Source of the DNA: Amblyomma americanum
Taxonomy: Eukaryota > Arthropoda > Arachnida > Ixodida > Ixodidae
Length of the DNA: 64,000 bases
Assembly (NCBI RefSeq): GCF_052857255.1
Contig: NC_135505.1
Span: 30,785,097 to 30,849,096, forward strand
Reading direction: 5' to 3'
This document shows, in pieces, positions 13,801-26,100 of the stretch. The translations under genes and the position numbers were made by a program. Numbering within the stretch: the stretch's first letter is position 1; each line of letters opens with the position of its first letter. The notes under the pieces were generated by a model, which did no database searches, had not been told where the DNA came from, and was given only the letters and a program-made list of their open reading frames with translations.

Positions 13801-14064
13801 CCTTTCTCTTGAGGACATTTTCCGGAGTCGCTCCCATTCATGCAATGAACTACCTTTGTGACACTGAATATCCTACAAGACAAACATACTAAAGAGTAAT
13901 GGTAGTGCACATGGACTGAGATCTTGGGGTCCTATTTCTGGCCCACCTAATGATGTCACATACATTCCAGTTTTGTGTAGTGACGTGGCATGTTACTATG
14001 TTTTTAGCTGTTCAAGTGTATCGTAGCAAATCAAGACAGTGTCTGTGCACTGTTGTACGTGCAG
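10812..14064. other. No recognisable gene; upstream flank or early intron of Rabin8
   Basis: No exon with family resemblance and no transposon signature could be supported here. The missing Rabin8 5' exon(s) and promoter may lie in this stretch or outside the window. Confidence 0.3.
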
Positions 14065-14187
14065 GGGTCGATCAAGTCACTCAGAGTGCAACGGCCTCGA
14101 CCGGCGGGTCATTGTCCTCAGCAGCAGCGGCAGCAGCAGTGGGTCCACTGAAGGGCCCGACAGCCCCCTACCAGGAGTGGAACTCGG
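14065..14187 (+). CDS. RAB3IP: Rabin8 exon (most 5' visible), Ser/acidic-rich segment
   Basis: The exon runs from a GCAG acceptor to a GG|GTGAGC donor. Read in the phase demanded by the next exon (one base carried in, two carried out) it is open throughout. It encodes a low-complexity Ser/Gly run followed by STEGPDSPLPGVELG, resembling the Ser-rich stretch just upstream of the coiled coil in vertebrate Rabin8. The acceptor has a weak pyrimidine tract, so the 5' boundary is uncertain. A competing open frame (Ala-rich) does not match the downstream phase. No initiating Met lies in it, so at least one upstream exon must exist. Confidence 0.55.
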
Positions 14188-17100
14188 GTGAGCACTGGCA
14201 TTGTTCTTTTGAAGAGATGAACCATCCCGATGGACTTGTGCAGCTGCCATCACTGAGCATTATGCCAACCCTTGCTTATTGCCTGATGCATGCACTTAAC
14301 AAACTGCTTTAATGCACAGCTTTCTGTTGCAGTTTCTGTGTCTAAATCTGCTGTTCAATGACAAACAGGGCTGGACCATGACATTCCTGGTTTCTGCAGT
14401 TATGTTTCTGTGGCTTTGAAACTGCATGATCGCTGGTTGCGGTGCTTCTTGGCTTGCTTGCTGATGGCTTGCGATTACATTTATGAATGTGGTGTGACTA
14501 TCGGGCTTTGTTTTGGTCCCACTAGGCTTTTGCAACATTAGAAACATTTTATTAACGGTGAGGGTGCTAGTGTGAGGCTACGTAGATTTAGGTAAACGGC
14601 TGCAGCTTGGGAATATTGCTTTGGAAGCATTGCATGACAAGAGACAGTCCTGGAAAAAGCCTGGGACTGCATGGAAGTTTTGTCATGAAGAAGCAGGAAC
14701 ACAGTGCTAACGACAAACAGCAACTGAATAAATCAAACAAAGAGCCGTTTACAGTAAATCCTTGTTAATTTGGTCTTCGAAGAGGTGGAAAAAAATGTCC
14801 GAATTACTCGAATGTTGACTTATCGAATGGCCCCACAAAACTGTCGAAATCCGTTCACTTCAAAGCAAAATATTCGGTGGAAACGAGGCAATAGCTATCT
14901 GGTTCACGGTGAAAGGTAGCACGAAAAGAACAACGGCCAAAGGAAGAAGCAAGACATGACACGAGCGTTCAGTCTCCATAGCCATCTTCTTTTAAAACTG
15001 CGCGAAAATGGTGAATTTTCGCAGTTTCGTCAAATACTTCAATTTGTGCACACTGTCAGGAGTTGTTAGAAGCAGAACTGTTTCACAGTGGTAAAGGTCT
15101 CCACGGCATCTTTCAGTGTGTGACCCGCTACCGCTGTAGCCTCTTTGCATGTGACATCGCATGTCAGGAGGCATTACTGCAAAAGCTGCGAACAGCACGC
15201 GACAAGCATGGAGTTTCGGCCATCTGAATAGTGGTAATAGCACGCAGACTGAAGCAAAGGAAGTAGGCATTGGCGCCAGAGCAACAAGATGGTTTTAAAA
15301 AAAAAAGTTGGCAACAAGGCAGTGATTGTTCAAAATGGTGTATACCTACGGGCTCAGCTGGCTGGCCGATATGCTCAGCCAATAACCACCATCACTGCAG
15401 TCTGACTGCAAAGCTCCAAAAACGAAACTATGTGGCTGTACTCTTGACCTAACAATTTGTCAACACGTCTTTGTTGCGTGCACATCAGAGGGACATAAGA
15501 AACAATGCAACATGCAGTTCAGGCCTGAAGACAAATATTTGGGCAAAAGCTTGTTGAGCAGGCCATGTCTCTACACGGCACCACTCTTGGGATCCCTTCG
15601 GAATGAACTGATGCCTACCCCAGTGAACATTAATGAGGCTATGCTGTACATAGACAAGGGCTGCTTTCTTGGAAGAAATTTGTGTTGTCCTCCAATTAGC
15701 CTTACTGTAGTGCTTAGACCTTTGCAGCTCTCTTTACTTGTGGTGTATGGGAGTGCGGTTTCCTTGGTTCTTGGTTTTGAAGGAAACAAACTACAAATAA
15801 TGTTGTTGTTTTTTTCAAGTATGAAATGTGTATACCTGTGTGATTCTACATGTTTCAAGCAGTGAGCATGACACAACTGAAGAAAACTCCAGATTGAGCT
15901 GGCCTGCTTTAGGGACTGTCGATTGAAAAAAAAAAATCTTATAGAGATGTGAAAGCAGGCACTCTCCAGCCATTATAAATATGACCTGCAATGTGCTTGC
16001 ATTGAATAAGAGTCCAAGTGTCGTTGCTGTGGAGGGACTAATGGTAAAGACATTGGGCATATCATGGCAGTCAGTTTTCACACTAGTAAGAATCTATACT
16101 GTATACTGCAGAAATTTCTTGCTCACGTCTGGTGTGAGTGATGAGATTTGAGATGCTCTTTACTGAGAGTGATACTTGCATTTCTTGTGCTGCTGTAATG
16201 TCAGTGACTTGGACTTCTCGTATTCATCCCTCTTCACTTGCCTTTTTGCGGTGCACTGCTGCATGATGCAACAAAATCAGGTGCGACCAAGTGCAGATGA
16301 AGAAGCTGAACCGCGCTTTTATTCAACTAAATGCAAGCGGACTAGTGGCTACCTTTTGATACAAGACTGTTGCATAATGCTTTTGTGCAGTCCATGCTTC
16401 TGTGTGCATTGGGCAGTGTTTGCAGTTTTTGTGAGAAAGGCAAAGGAATACTCCCTCTCTCGAGGTTTTCGTTCTTTCTGAGAACTTGACAAGATAGGGT
16501 GCCAAATGCTTTGCAGTATCCAGGGGCACTGTCTGCCCCTCTGTAGACTTGCTAGAAAGCAGCTGGCTGGAAAGGGATAACTTGGCAGATGATTGCTGAC
16601 AGTGTAGACGATATCCGACAGCCTGGAATATGCACACACTGTGCGGTTTTCGAGGATCGGGAAACAAGAAAACCCCAGCGAGAACAAACAAAAAGACTGC
16701 ACGCATTGTCAGCCCTTCTTCTCCTTTAGAATCACGAGAGGAAGATAAAGACGACACTTAAAAGAAAGCACGGCTTGCAAGGAGCCCTCTTGCAGACCTT
16801 GCAGATCGTTCGCCTTTTCACTGTTGCCCCGTGCTCTCATGTGCTTGGAAATGTCGTGGCTCATTGCCTTCATGTGAGTGAGCTTTTGCTCTTGGGCCTT
16901 GGATATTGGTCCTTTTGCTTCTTCTTAGTTTCTAGCAAATTGGTCATTTTGGAAGTTTACCTGTGGTTAATGCAGTCTGTGCTGAATGTGAATGTGCAGT
17001 TGTAGAGGCAAAAAGTATTAGATTCAAATATTCTTGTACTTGCACACAAGAACAGAACTAGCATGAGTGGGGTGTTTGCATAATGAGGGCACTCTTTTTT

Positions 17101-20100
17101 AGTGTCTTTTTTTCTACTTCTTCATTATCATGTCCTGCTGTCTGCATTGAGCTACCTCAGATTTGAGTTTTATGTCAGAAATGTCTAACGTTGCCAGTCC
17201 CACTTGGACAGTTAAAAAGTTTCTTTTGCTGAAAGAGAAGGGCAATCAAAGGCCAAAGTGAACAGGCTTTAATCTTTATAGCTTTTAGTTCTAAACTCAT
17301 TACATGGTCATATGAAAAATGGGTTCCTAATGCTTGCTCAGCAAAACATATGACGTGAGATTACTCGTGTCAGCGAGCTGTTCATTGCATACTGGTGGCT
17401 GTAACTAAACAAGCTCAAAGTGGTTTTGCCAAATTGATTTTACAGAAAGGTGTTTCAAGCAGGCGCCTATTGTTATCTTTTTGGGTGCAAAAAGTGCAAG
17501 TCTTGGTGCTGTGTGTTCTCCCCTGCAGCTCTGGGGTGCGGTGGACTGGAGGGGGGCGCAGTGTCTCAGAGGTGAAGGAGCTGGCCTATGCCCGTCTGCA
17601 GGCAGAGCTGTCTCGTGCACAGCAGGTTAGTCCGTGTGGGCTCGGTTTTTTTTTGCTGTTGTATCGCCCAGTCAGAAATGGCGATTTAAAACTGTAGAAA
17701 ATGCAGTTGGTGCCATTTAGAATCCAATTGGTTCCTGCTGGAATCCTGAATGGGCCCTTTAAGGGAAAAAATGAATTGTGGTGGTGACAGTGAGTGTGTG
17801 TGCATGGTGAGGGCCTGCAGAGGCCATGTGCCATGCTGCATGCAGGAGTTGCGGTTGCGTGATGAGGAGGTCGCTCGGCTCAGCCAGATCCGAGACCAGG
17901 TGGGGGCCGAGCTCGAGGAGCTCACTGCCAGCCTGTTTGAGGTGAGTGACTGCTGTGAGGCCACGTCTGACCCCACTGCGGTGTATGCTCTTTTTACACT
18001 GACACTTCGTGTGTGGTCTAGTGTCAGGCAATGGTTCTGGCAAGCAGTAGGCACTCAGGTTAATGCTACTACTGTTCTCGCAACATATGTCATTGAATGT
18101 TTGAGGGTGCACATCGAGAACATATGAATAGCTTGACGCATTCCATTGTGGAAGTGCTGTGAGAGACTTTTCTTTCATAAATAAATGTTTCAGGTTTCGT
18201 TGTTTCTGTAAAAGAAAGCACTTTATGTGCTGCTGAGACCTTTTTGGTAGTTTTTTTTTCTAAATGCTATACAAAGCATATCGCACCGCAGCACATGTCC
18301 ATCTAGGAACGGCAACAATTTTTCATTATTTATGCGAAATATCCTTACGAAGATATGCGAGATGTGCATTTGCTTTGCTTGCTCTCAAAGGTAGTGCTGT
18401 CAAAAATATAAATACTTTGAAAGTGTTAGAAAATTTAGCAGCTGCTATATCGGGATCTACGTATGCTGTACTAGAAGAAAGTAGAGCTCAAGTTCCACTT
18501 ATCAGTTGTCTCATGCGACGTTTGTGTTGCTCAGTCTGGTGCTTCTCTTTCAAGGAACGCTTGTCCGCACTGATGTCTTAAATCAAATACAAGGCTGTAG
18601 CAATGAAAGAATAGCTGTTTAGTCCTTATTATTGAATTTTGACTGTGAGCTCTAGTGTTGCTGGTGTCGTACAGGTCTTGAATGTACCGTACTTACTCGC
18701 GTAATGAACCCACTCGCATAATGAACCCGCTCCCCATGTTTGTTGACCAGAATTTAATTTTTTGTTGTTTGTCAGCCTAGCAAGTTACTCAGTTTCCTCA
18801 GTTTTCGCTGGCATCCACAGCGCAGACCTTGGCAGTGCGCCAAGCTGCTGCCTGCCGCTGATAACATAATTTTTTTTTTTTTTGTATTGTTACGGGGAAA
18901 TACTATTTACATTTATTTACAAGCGTTGGGGGTTAGAATAAAGAGTTTCTAGCAGGGAGCACCAACACGAACAGGGAGCTGCATTAGCCTCTTCTTCTTC
19001 ATTAGTCTTTTCATGGGAGAGGCCACTTAGTCTTCCACTGCCACTTTGTCGTAACAATATTTTGAGGAGAGCTCCTGCCAGAGAGGTGGAGGAGAGGGGG
19101 GCGCTTGGCGAACTTGGCAGAGCGCCAAGACGTTGTGCGCTCTAAGCTAAAGCTTAAACATTCGCATTAGACACTCATCACTGTCCTGTTTTTAACCTCC
19201 CGTAAACGCGCACCTGACCTTCAGGACCAGTGTTCAGCACGTCCATCGCATCAAAGTGAACGATGCTAAACACTAGCGGCACAAACGTGTCAGACTGTGT
19301 GCGTTTTTTTGATGATGGAAGGATGGACCAAGTTATGAAAACTCGACCCTTCCACAAAGATCTGTTGGCAACTTTTTTTCCCATGTAATGAACCCTCCCC
19401 CGATCTGATGTCAACTTTTCTGGAAAAAAATGGGTTCATTACATGAGTAAATACGGTAGTTACCAGATTATGCCACACAGCTTGAGACTAAATCTACATC
19501 TCAAGCTGTGCACTGTAAACAATTCCAGTGCAGGAAAAATGAACACATGTATCCTGCATACCCCAAGAAAGCAGCAAAGAAGCATCAGAAATGAACACAC
19601 ATAGGCAGATGTCTTGAACATTTATTGTTTACAGTAATGCAGGAAGTAAAATTTTGTGATCTTTTTGGAACCAAGATTGTGTAAAGCATTTCTGTTTGTT
19701 CTTTACAAGGACAACTGCCAAAATTGCTTGGAACTATGCGGTGTAACTGAACGCAGTTGTAGAATACTGAAGCTGGCCCATCTAATGTTCTTCATTATCT
19801 AAATTTTTAGAAGGAGCTTTCTGCCACTTGTGTTATCCATATAAGCTGAGACCATGTCTTTCCCTAGATTCCCGTATCTAGCGCGGTTCCTTAGAACGTG
19901 CGGCCATCCAGTGAACCTTTATTTTTGTATATAACTGCAGTGCTCAGTGAGCGGTGGCCTGCCAGATAATCTCCATCTGAAGTTTTGCATAATTCTGGCA
20001 AGCTGGTATACTAGCTATACAGGACCTCAATTTTGAGCTGATCTCCTCATTCATAGCAGGCGACAGATGTTCCGTAGCAAATTTGAAATGAACAGAGTGT

Positions 20101-23100
20101 GGTTCATTGCCCCCCTTGCAAGACATCCCGTAGGTGCGTGACCTTTCACTGTTCCCATCCCTGTCTTTCCAGGAAGCGAACAACATGGTGCGGGAAGCCA
20201 ACATGAAGCAAGCGGCAGCTGAGAAGAGGCAGCAGGAGGCCACCCTCAAGGTATGCATGTGCAGCAGCCTCACCTGCCGGCACTCATTCACTGTCATGGA
20301 GCCAGTCCTGTAGCTTTGTTTGATGCTGACTTGCAGCGACTGTCAAAAATGGGGCAGGTCCGTGATAAGCGCATGAAGTACAGTTTGTCACTCGTTGTTT
20401 GGGTGTTATTCTGAGTGCCGTTAATTTGCAGTTTTACAGTAGTGATGCCCCATGGGTCAGTGTGTGCATTTGCTCTGATCTGATTGCTGAAACTGTGTTG
20501 GCGATGCAGGAAGAAATGATGTGCGGGGCTATATGGAACTCGGTTTTTCTGTGGTAAAGGATTGCGGGCATTTTTGATGAGTTTAACACATGTGGGATCT
20601 GCTGCCAGCAAACAAGAATGTTGGTGCTGAGCTGTGCAAGGTAAATCAGCAAATGCAGCTACTGTGGGGCTTTTTTTTTCTAAATGTGCCATCACCTGAT
20701 CAGGGTCTTCTGACTGTGAGGCTTCTTCTTGACCCTGTCTTGTTGCCGCTTTCATTGACGTCGCATCACTCGAGATTTCATTGTGCATGCATGTCTGAAA
20801 AAAGTAGCATGAACTTTTTTCATTAAACATTGCAGCAACGCATGCCACAAAGGCAGTCATGCTGCACAACCAGTTTATTCAGTAGCTGTCAGCCATGTAC
20901 AGTAGAATCTCTGTCACACTAATCTCCATGGAGTCAAGAAAACTATTTGCATCATCAAAAATTGGTATCATCCAAAACAAACAAAATTCTGTTTTATGAG
21001 GTTTACTTACGGCCCTGTGCCCATTTAATTGCAACATTGGTGGTGTGCCAGCCATGCGCTGCCACTCACTGCGCACGGCACGCACCGCTGGACTGGGGAT
21101 CCTAGTGCCAGAGATATACGGGCAGCAAGTACTTGGTGCTGGCAGGGGCAGTTGCGGCTCGTGCATTTGTATCATCCACAGTGGGGCGGGGGGGTTGTTG
21201 GTAACACCGAAATTCCTGCCTATTGCACACAACGCACTTTTGCCAGGGCATTTGATGAAATCGTATAAACTGGGATCATATCAAGATTGAACTATATTGT
21301 CTCGCAAAACAAAGCAAGAATTCTAGACTTTCGCCTTCCCTTGGGTCAAAGAGGTCATAATGATAGCTGTACTGCACACTTGTCATTCTTGCCACCTGCT
21401 GACCGTCCAGTGGGACCTCATGACCACAGGTGGCACATTCTTCAGAGTACCCGCTACTCAGCCCATGCTTTCTTTATGACATACATCCTCTTGTGGGCAG
21501 TACTGTGCAGTCGACTGTCGGCAGTTCAAACTGGGACGAGGCCTAAAATTTGTGCAAATTAACGGGAGCCTTTTAAGATAAATGTGAGTTATAAACAAGG
21601 TAACTTCGAATTAAGAGGAGTTCGAGAGGAGGCGAACACAGGAGCTTTCAATTATGCTATACTATAGTCCCATCACTGTCTATGCCAGAGGAAATTCACT
21701 GTACAACTGTTGCTTAAGGCAGCAGGCACAAATAAATCTGCTTAGTACAGGCCCACTGTGGTTTTGGTCGTGCACCAGCACAGAAAAGTGTGTACCAGAA
21801 GTCATTGTATTGCTACACTGTTAGCCCTTTACTGGCGCCGCCATGTGGTGGGACAGCACCCGCTGGACTTCCTCGTCTTCCCCAGCTCGTGCGTTGGTTC
21901 TGTGAGTGTGTCTGCTTTGTTAGTCCTGGTGTGCCCTTCTGCCCTTTCTGCCGGCTTTCGGTGACATTTCGGTGAAGCTGCTGGGTAATTTCCCAATGCA
22001 CGAAGAGCTCCCGGGAGCCTCCGACGACGCCCAGCTACACCCCGTGAACACGGCACCAGTCCACAAGGCAAGCCGCCGCTTGCGAGGGTTGGATCCTGAG
22101 CTTCGACCCCTGACGGCACCACCCCGAGCAGTGACGTCCACTGCGACAAGTCAGACCACCCAGAATGCCGTCAGTTCCCCACCGCTGCTTCTCCATGCGC
22201 CTCGCACTCCCGCGTCGTTTCATGGCGACAAGTTCAAAGACGTGGAAGACTAGTTGGCCAGCTACGTTCGGGTCGCTGCGTTTAACCTGTGGGACAAGGA
22301 CCGCCAGCTACGCAATGTCTATTTTTCCCTGGAAGACACCGCCAAGACGTGGTTTGAGAACCTCGAGTCCGCTATTCCCACCTGGCGAGACTTCCGGCGA
22401 CAGTTGCTCGACACCTTCGGCAGCAACGAACAGAAGGAGCGGGCTGAAGTTGCTATGCAGTCCCGAGCGCAGTGTCCAAATGAGAGCATTGTCATGTTCG
22501 TAGATGACATGACGTGCCTCTTGAACCGCGCAGATCCTACCATGTCTGAAATGAAGAAGGTACGTCATCTTATGCGAGGAGTCAAAGAGCAGCTTTTCGT
22601 AGGACTTGTGCGCGACCCTCCTAGCACAGTGGTTGACTTTGCTCGGGATGTGACAAACATGGAGCGCGCTTTGCAGCAGAGGTTCTCGCATTCCGGCCGT
22701 CCGGCGAATATAACTGCTATGGATGCCAACATGCCGCTGCCCGGCACCAACGGTGAGGCCCTCTGTGAGCTTGTCAGGAGCATTGTGCGCGAAGAGCTAG
22801 AGAAGCTTCGCCCCTGTCAAGCAACACCCGGGTGTCTGAGCCATCTCGGTTGTCATTCGTGATGAAGGCCGTTGAGCAATGCAGCCAATGGCCTGTCCCC
22901 AGCCGCCACCTGAGCCGTATGTCAGGACATACAGGGAAGCGTTACGCAGCTCTGCTCCAGCGCCACTGGCGTTTTACTGCCCTGCTTCTCCTGCACCGCA
23001 TCAATGCTTTTCGACTACGCCTGCGCTCTCCGACGCACGACCACCCCTCAGCAAAGCACACGCGTGGCGCACATCGAACAACTGGCCCTTGTCCTTCCTC

Positions 23101-26100
23101 TGCGGTGAAGCCGGCCACATATACTGCGTCACTGCCCGTATCGTCGGATGGGGCTGCAAGGGTTTTCACCAGATGCACTCTAACCACGCTATGGTGAATG
23201 ACCCCGTGACATCGAGTAGTACCAGACGGCCAGAGTCCCCAATGCGCCCCCGCCACAATGCCTGTCCAGGTCGCCATCGCTCCGTCAGTTCTCTTCCCCA
23301 GGTCGCCAGCAATCCATCAGACAGTCCTCTAGTCTATGCCGGGAAAACTGAAGACGGTGACCTCTGGGGGTAGGGCCGCTGTTGCTCTGCAATTCGAACA
23401 AGATCCTCTGCTCGCCAAATTGACCCTTCAACCCGATCTTCCACCTCCTGCTCCGACCACCTTCCTACGCCCAGAACAGCCTCTGCTCGATGCCCCACTT
23501 CGGAACCTTCCACGGCGCGCATTCCAGAAAATGAGGTTGTTTCCGCCGAAATACCTGTTCTCGCTGACAACCACCGTGTGACTGCCCTCGTTGATACCGG
23601 TGCAGATTTTTCTGTTATAAGTTGTGGTCTTGCTACCCTCTTGAGAAGCATGCTGACACCCTGACACGAAACACAAATTCGGACCACTGGCGGTTAAGCT
23701 GTGATGCCGCTCGGTGTCTGCGCCACTAGGATAGAGATTCGCCGTATCATCTCCACTGGCCATGTGCTAAAGACAGAAACGCTGTTACAGTAAAGCTTTC
23801 TATCAGTGCTGTTCATAGTTAATGAGGAAGCGGAACGTTTTGGCTCGGGAGTAGGAAACCTTGAAGTAAGTATTTATAACCTGCAAATAAAGAAAATTAA
23901 AGGTTGTAACAAAAGGCTCAGTGCATTATCCGCAAAGGTCGTTATTTTCTTGTGTTTGGCTTCAGATCTCATGATGTGGGTTTCTCTGTTTAGCTCATTT
24001 TTCTTTTGCATGCCCAGGGATATGTATATTAATCTTTCACAATTACAATTAACTCTCCTTTTACCAGTCAGCATGTTCGTTTGTCACTCTATGCCATTGT
24101 GCATGCAGTTCGGGTCACGTCCTTCAACAATTAGGTGCCCAGCTGCTTCACTGTTTTGAGTGCGCTTCCTGACAGCAATGACTGGGCCCCCTATTGACCG
24201 CAGGTGGAGGTGCTGCAGGCGGAGGTGAGCGCCCTGAAGGCCCTGGTGCTCACCTCGACGCCCAGCCGGCCAAATGCGCATCTGCACCCGCAGCTGAGCC
24301 GGCATCGCCACAAGCGCTCGCCATCCAACTACGAGCTTGCCACGTGCCGACCACCCTCTCCACCGCAGGCACCTCAGCAGCAGCAACCTCAGCCAGGCCA
24401 GCCTCAGCCGGGTCAGGCAGGCAGTGACGGAGCAGGACCCGACCTCTCAGAGGTGATGACGCCATACACCAGCTCATGTTATATGAGGCCGCCTGTCTTT
24501 ACAATGAAACCTTGTTAATTAGACCCCTGTTAATTCGCATAATCCAGACTGGTGCCGGGGTTCCACCAAATACCCATATAATTGTATGCCATTGGAAGAT
24601 GGCTTATACGGATGACCCAGGACAGTAATCTGTTAATTCTGACACGCTCCTGAAAGTGGCACCTACAGGGGATCATCCAGATATTCGTCCTCGGGCCTGA
24701 ACTGCATCTTGCATAGTTTCTTGCACTCTGACGTGCTCACAACACAGGCGTGTTGACTGGTTGTTAGGTCAAGGGTGCTTCTGTATAGTTTCGTTTTCAG
24801 GGATTTGCTGCTGCCTGCAGTCATGGGGCTATCAGTTGCACATATCTGTTGGACAGCCTAGCCAATAGCTACACGCTGTTTGGAAAGCTGAGCACCTTGT
24901 TGCTGATTTTTTTCTTTCTGTTTTTGTGAAACCGTCTTGTCACTCCTGTGCCAATACATGCTTCTCTTGCTTCCACCCACATACTATTTTGGTTATTCAG
25001 TGGGCTGAAACTCTGTGCCTGTCATGTGGTGTTCACGTTCACCAGACAGATTTTGCTTTCACATCAATAGGTTCTGACAGTTTTGGTAGGCCTTTATATA
25101 ATTTAACATACGGGTAAACCTGGCGTATTTTTTACTCCCTTGATGTCCGAATTAGTGAGATTTTACTGTATCAGCTGCTATGGCCAGGCCTTCCCTCAAG
25201 ATTTCATGGCCGCTGTCCACATGACGTCACATAGGTAGCATACACATGTAAATGAGTGAGGAGTCACATAAACGACTGTTGAAAATAAATTAATCATATG
25301 GCCCATTTATTGTCATGTAGATCATAGTTTGTCGGTAAGTGACATAGCCTAATATAAACCCCTTAAAATGTGAGCATGGTCCCATTACATATACATGACT
25401 GCAATGGCACCTTTTGTGCAACATGACCCACCGAACAGCTTACCATGCAGCTTATACCTTATTACATGATTGTTCCTTGATCCTTTTTTATTTTTTGAGC
25501 ACAAAATTTTTTCTGTATGCAGGCCCCATGCTGCATTTCACATGAGAAACTTTTCTGAATCCACAGCACATTGTGCCAGTTGTTAAAGCAGGCTTGCAAT
25601 CAATTGCTGCCAAAAGGGCTGCCATGGTGTTGAAGTTCTGCTGTAGAAGGCATTTTTTCAGATTGGACTTCTTTTCAGAGTGCAATTGAAAATGTTTCTT
25701 GTAGTGGGCCTGGTACTCTTGACGGCAATGGAGGTCCTGGAAGCTACAGATATGCCCCTTGCTGGAAAAATGCAGGTGGACCCAGTCTGCCACCGGGAGT
25801 TTGTGCGGTGGCAGGAGAAACCCTGTGTGGACAATCGGGAGGACCTGTTTGTGGCACGGCTGTACCGGGAGGACGTGCTGCCCTGCCTGCACTTCCCCAA
25901 CAGCCATTTGGCTGCCCAGGTGCTGCGTGCCATCGAGGAGAACTGCATCACCATCGAGGCGGTCACCGCTGCTAACCCCTTCCCCAGGTGGGTGGATGTG
26001 GAAGGGGGGGGGGGGGGGGGGGGGGTGCAAGGCCGGGAGCGAATTCTGTGTTGTCACCACCTAAGCATGACTGTATTTGTAATTGGACTTCTCTTTTTAA

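Larger units (their letters stand above)
21830..23790 (+). mobile_element. Ty3/gypsy LTR-retrotransposon fragment (gag and protease), in a Rabin8 intron
   Basis: Contains in order a gag region (from 21972), a degenerate CCHC zinc-knuckle region (about 23085-23165, LCGEAGHIY) and the start of an aspartic protease. No reverse transcriptase, RNase H or integrase follows, and no LTR was recognised at either edge. This is a truncated relic in the same orientation as the host gene. The boundaries are estimates. Confidence 0.8.

Noticed and set aside
25680..25775. In-frame upstream extension of Rabin8 exon 6 with a hydrophobic Met-initiated start
   Set aside because: The frame is open, but the AG at 25775 joins in phase to the previous exon and starts at the conserved VDP motif. 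The hydrophobic leader has no counterpart in the family.
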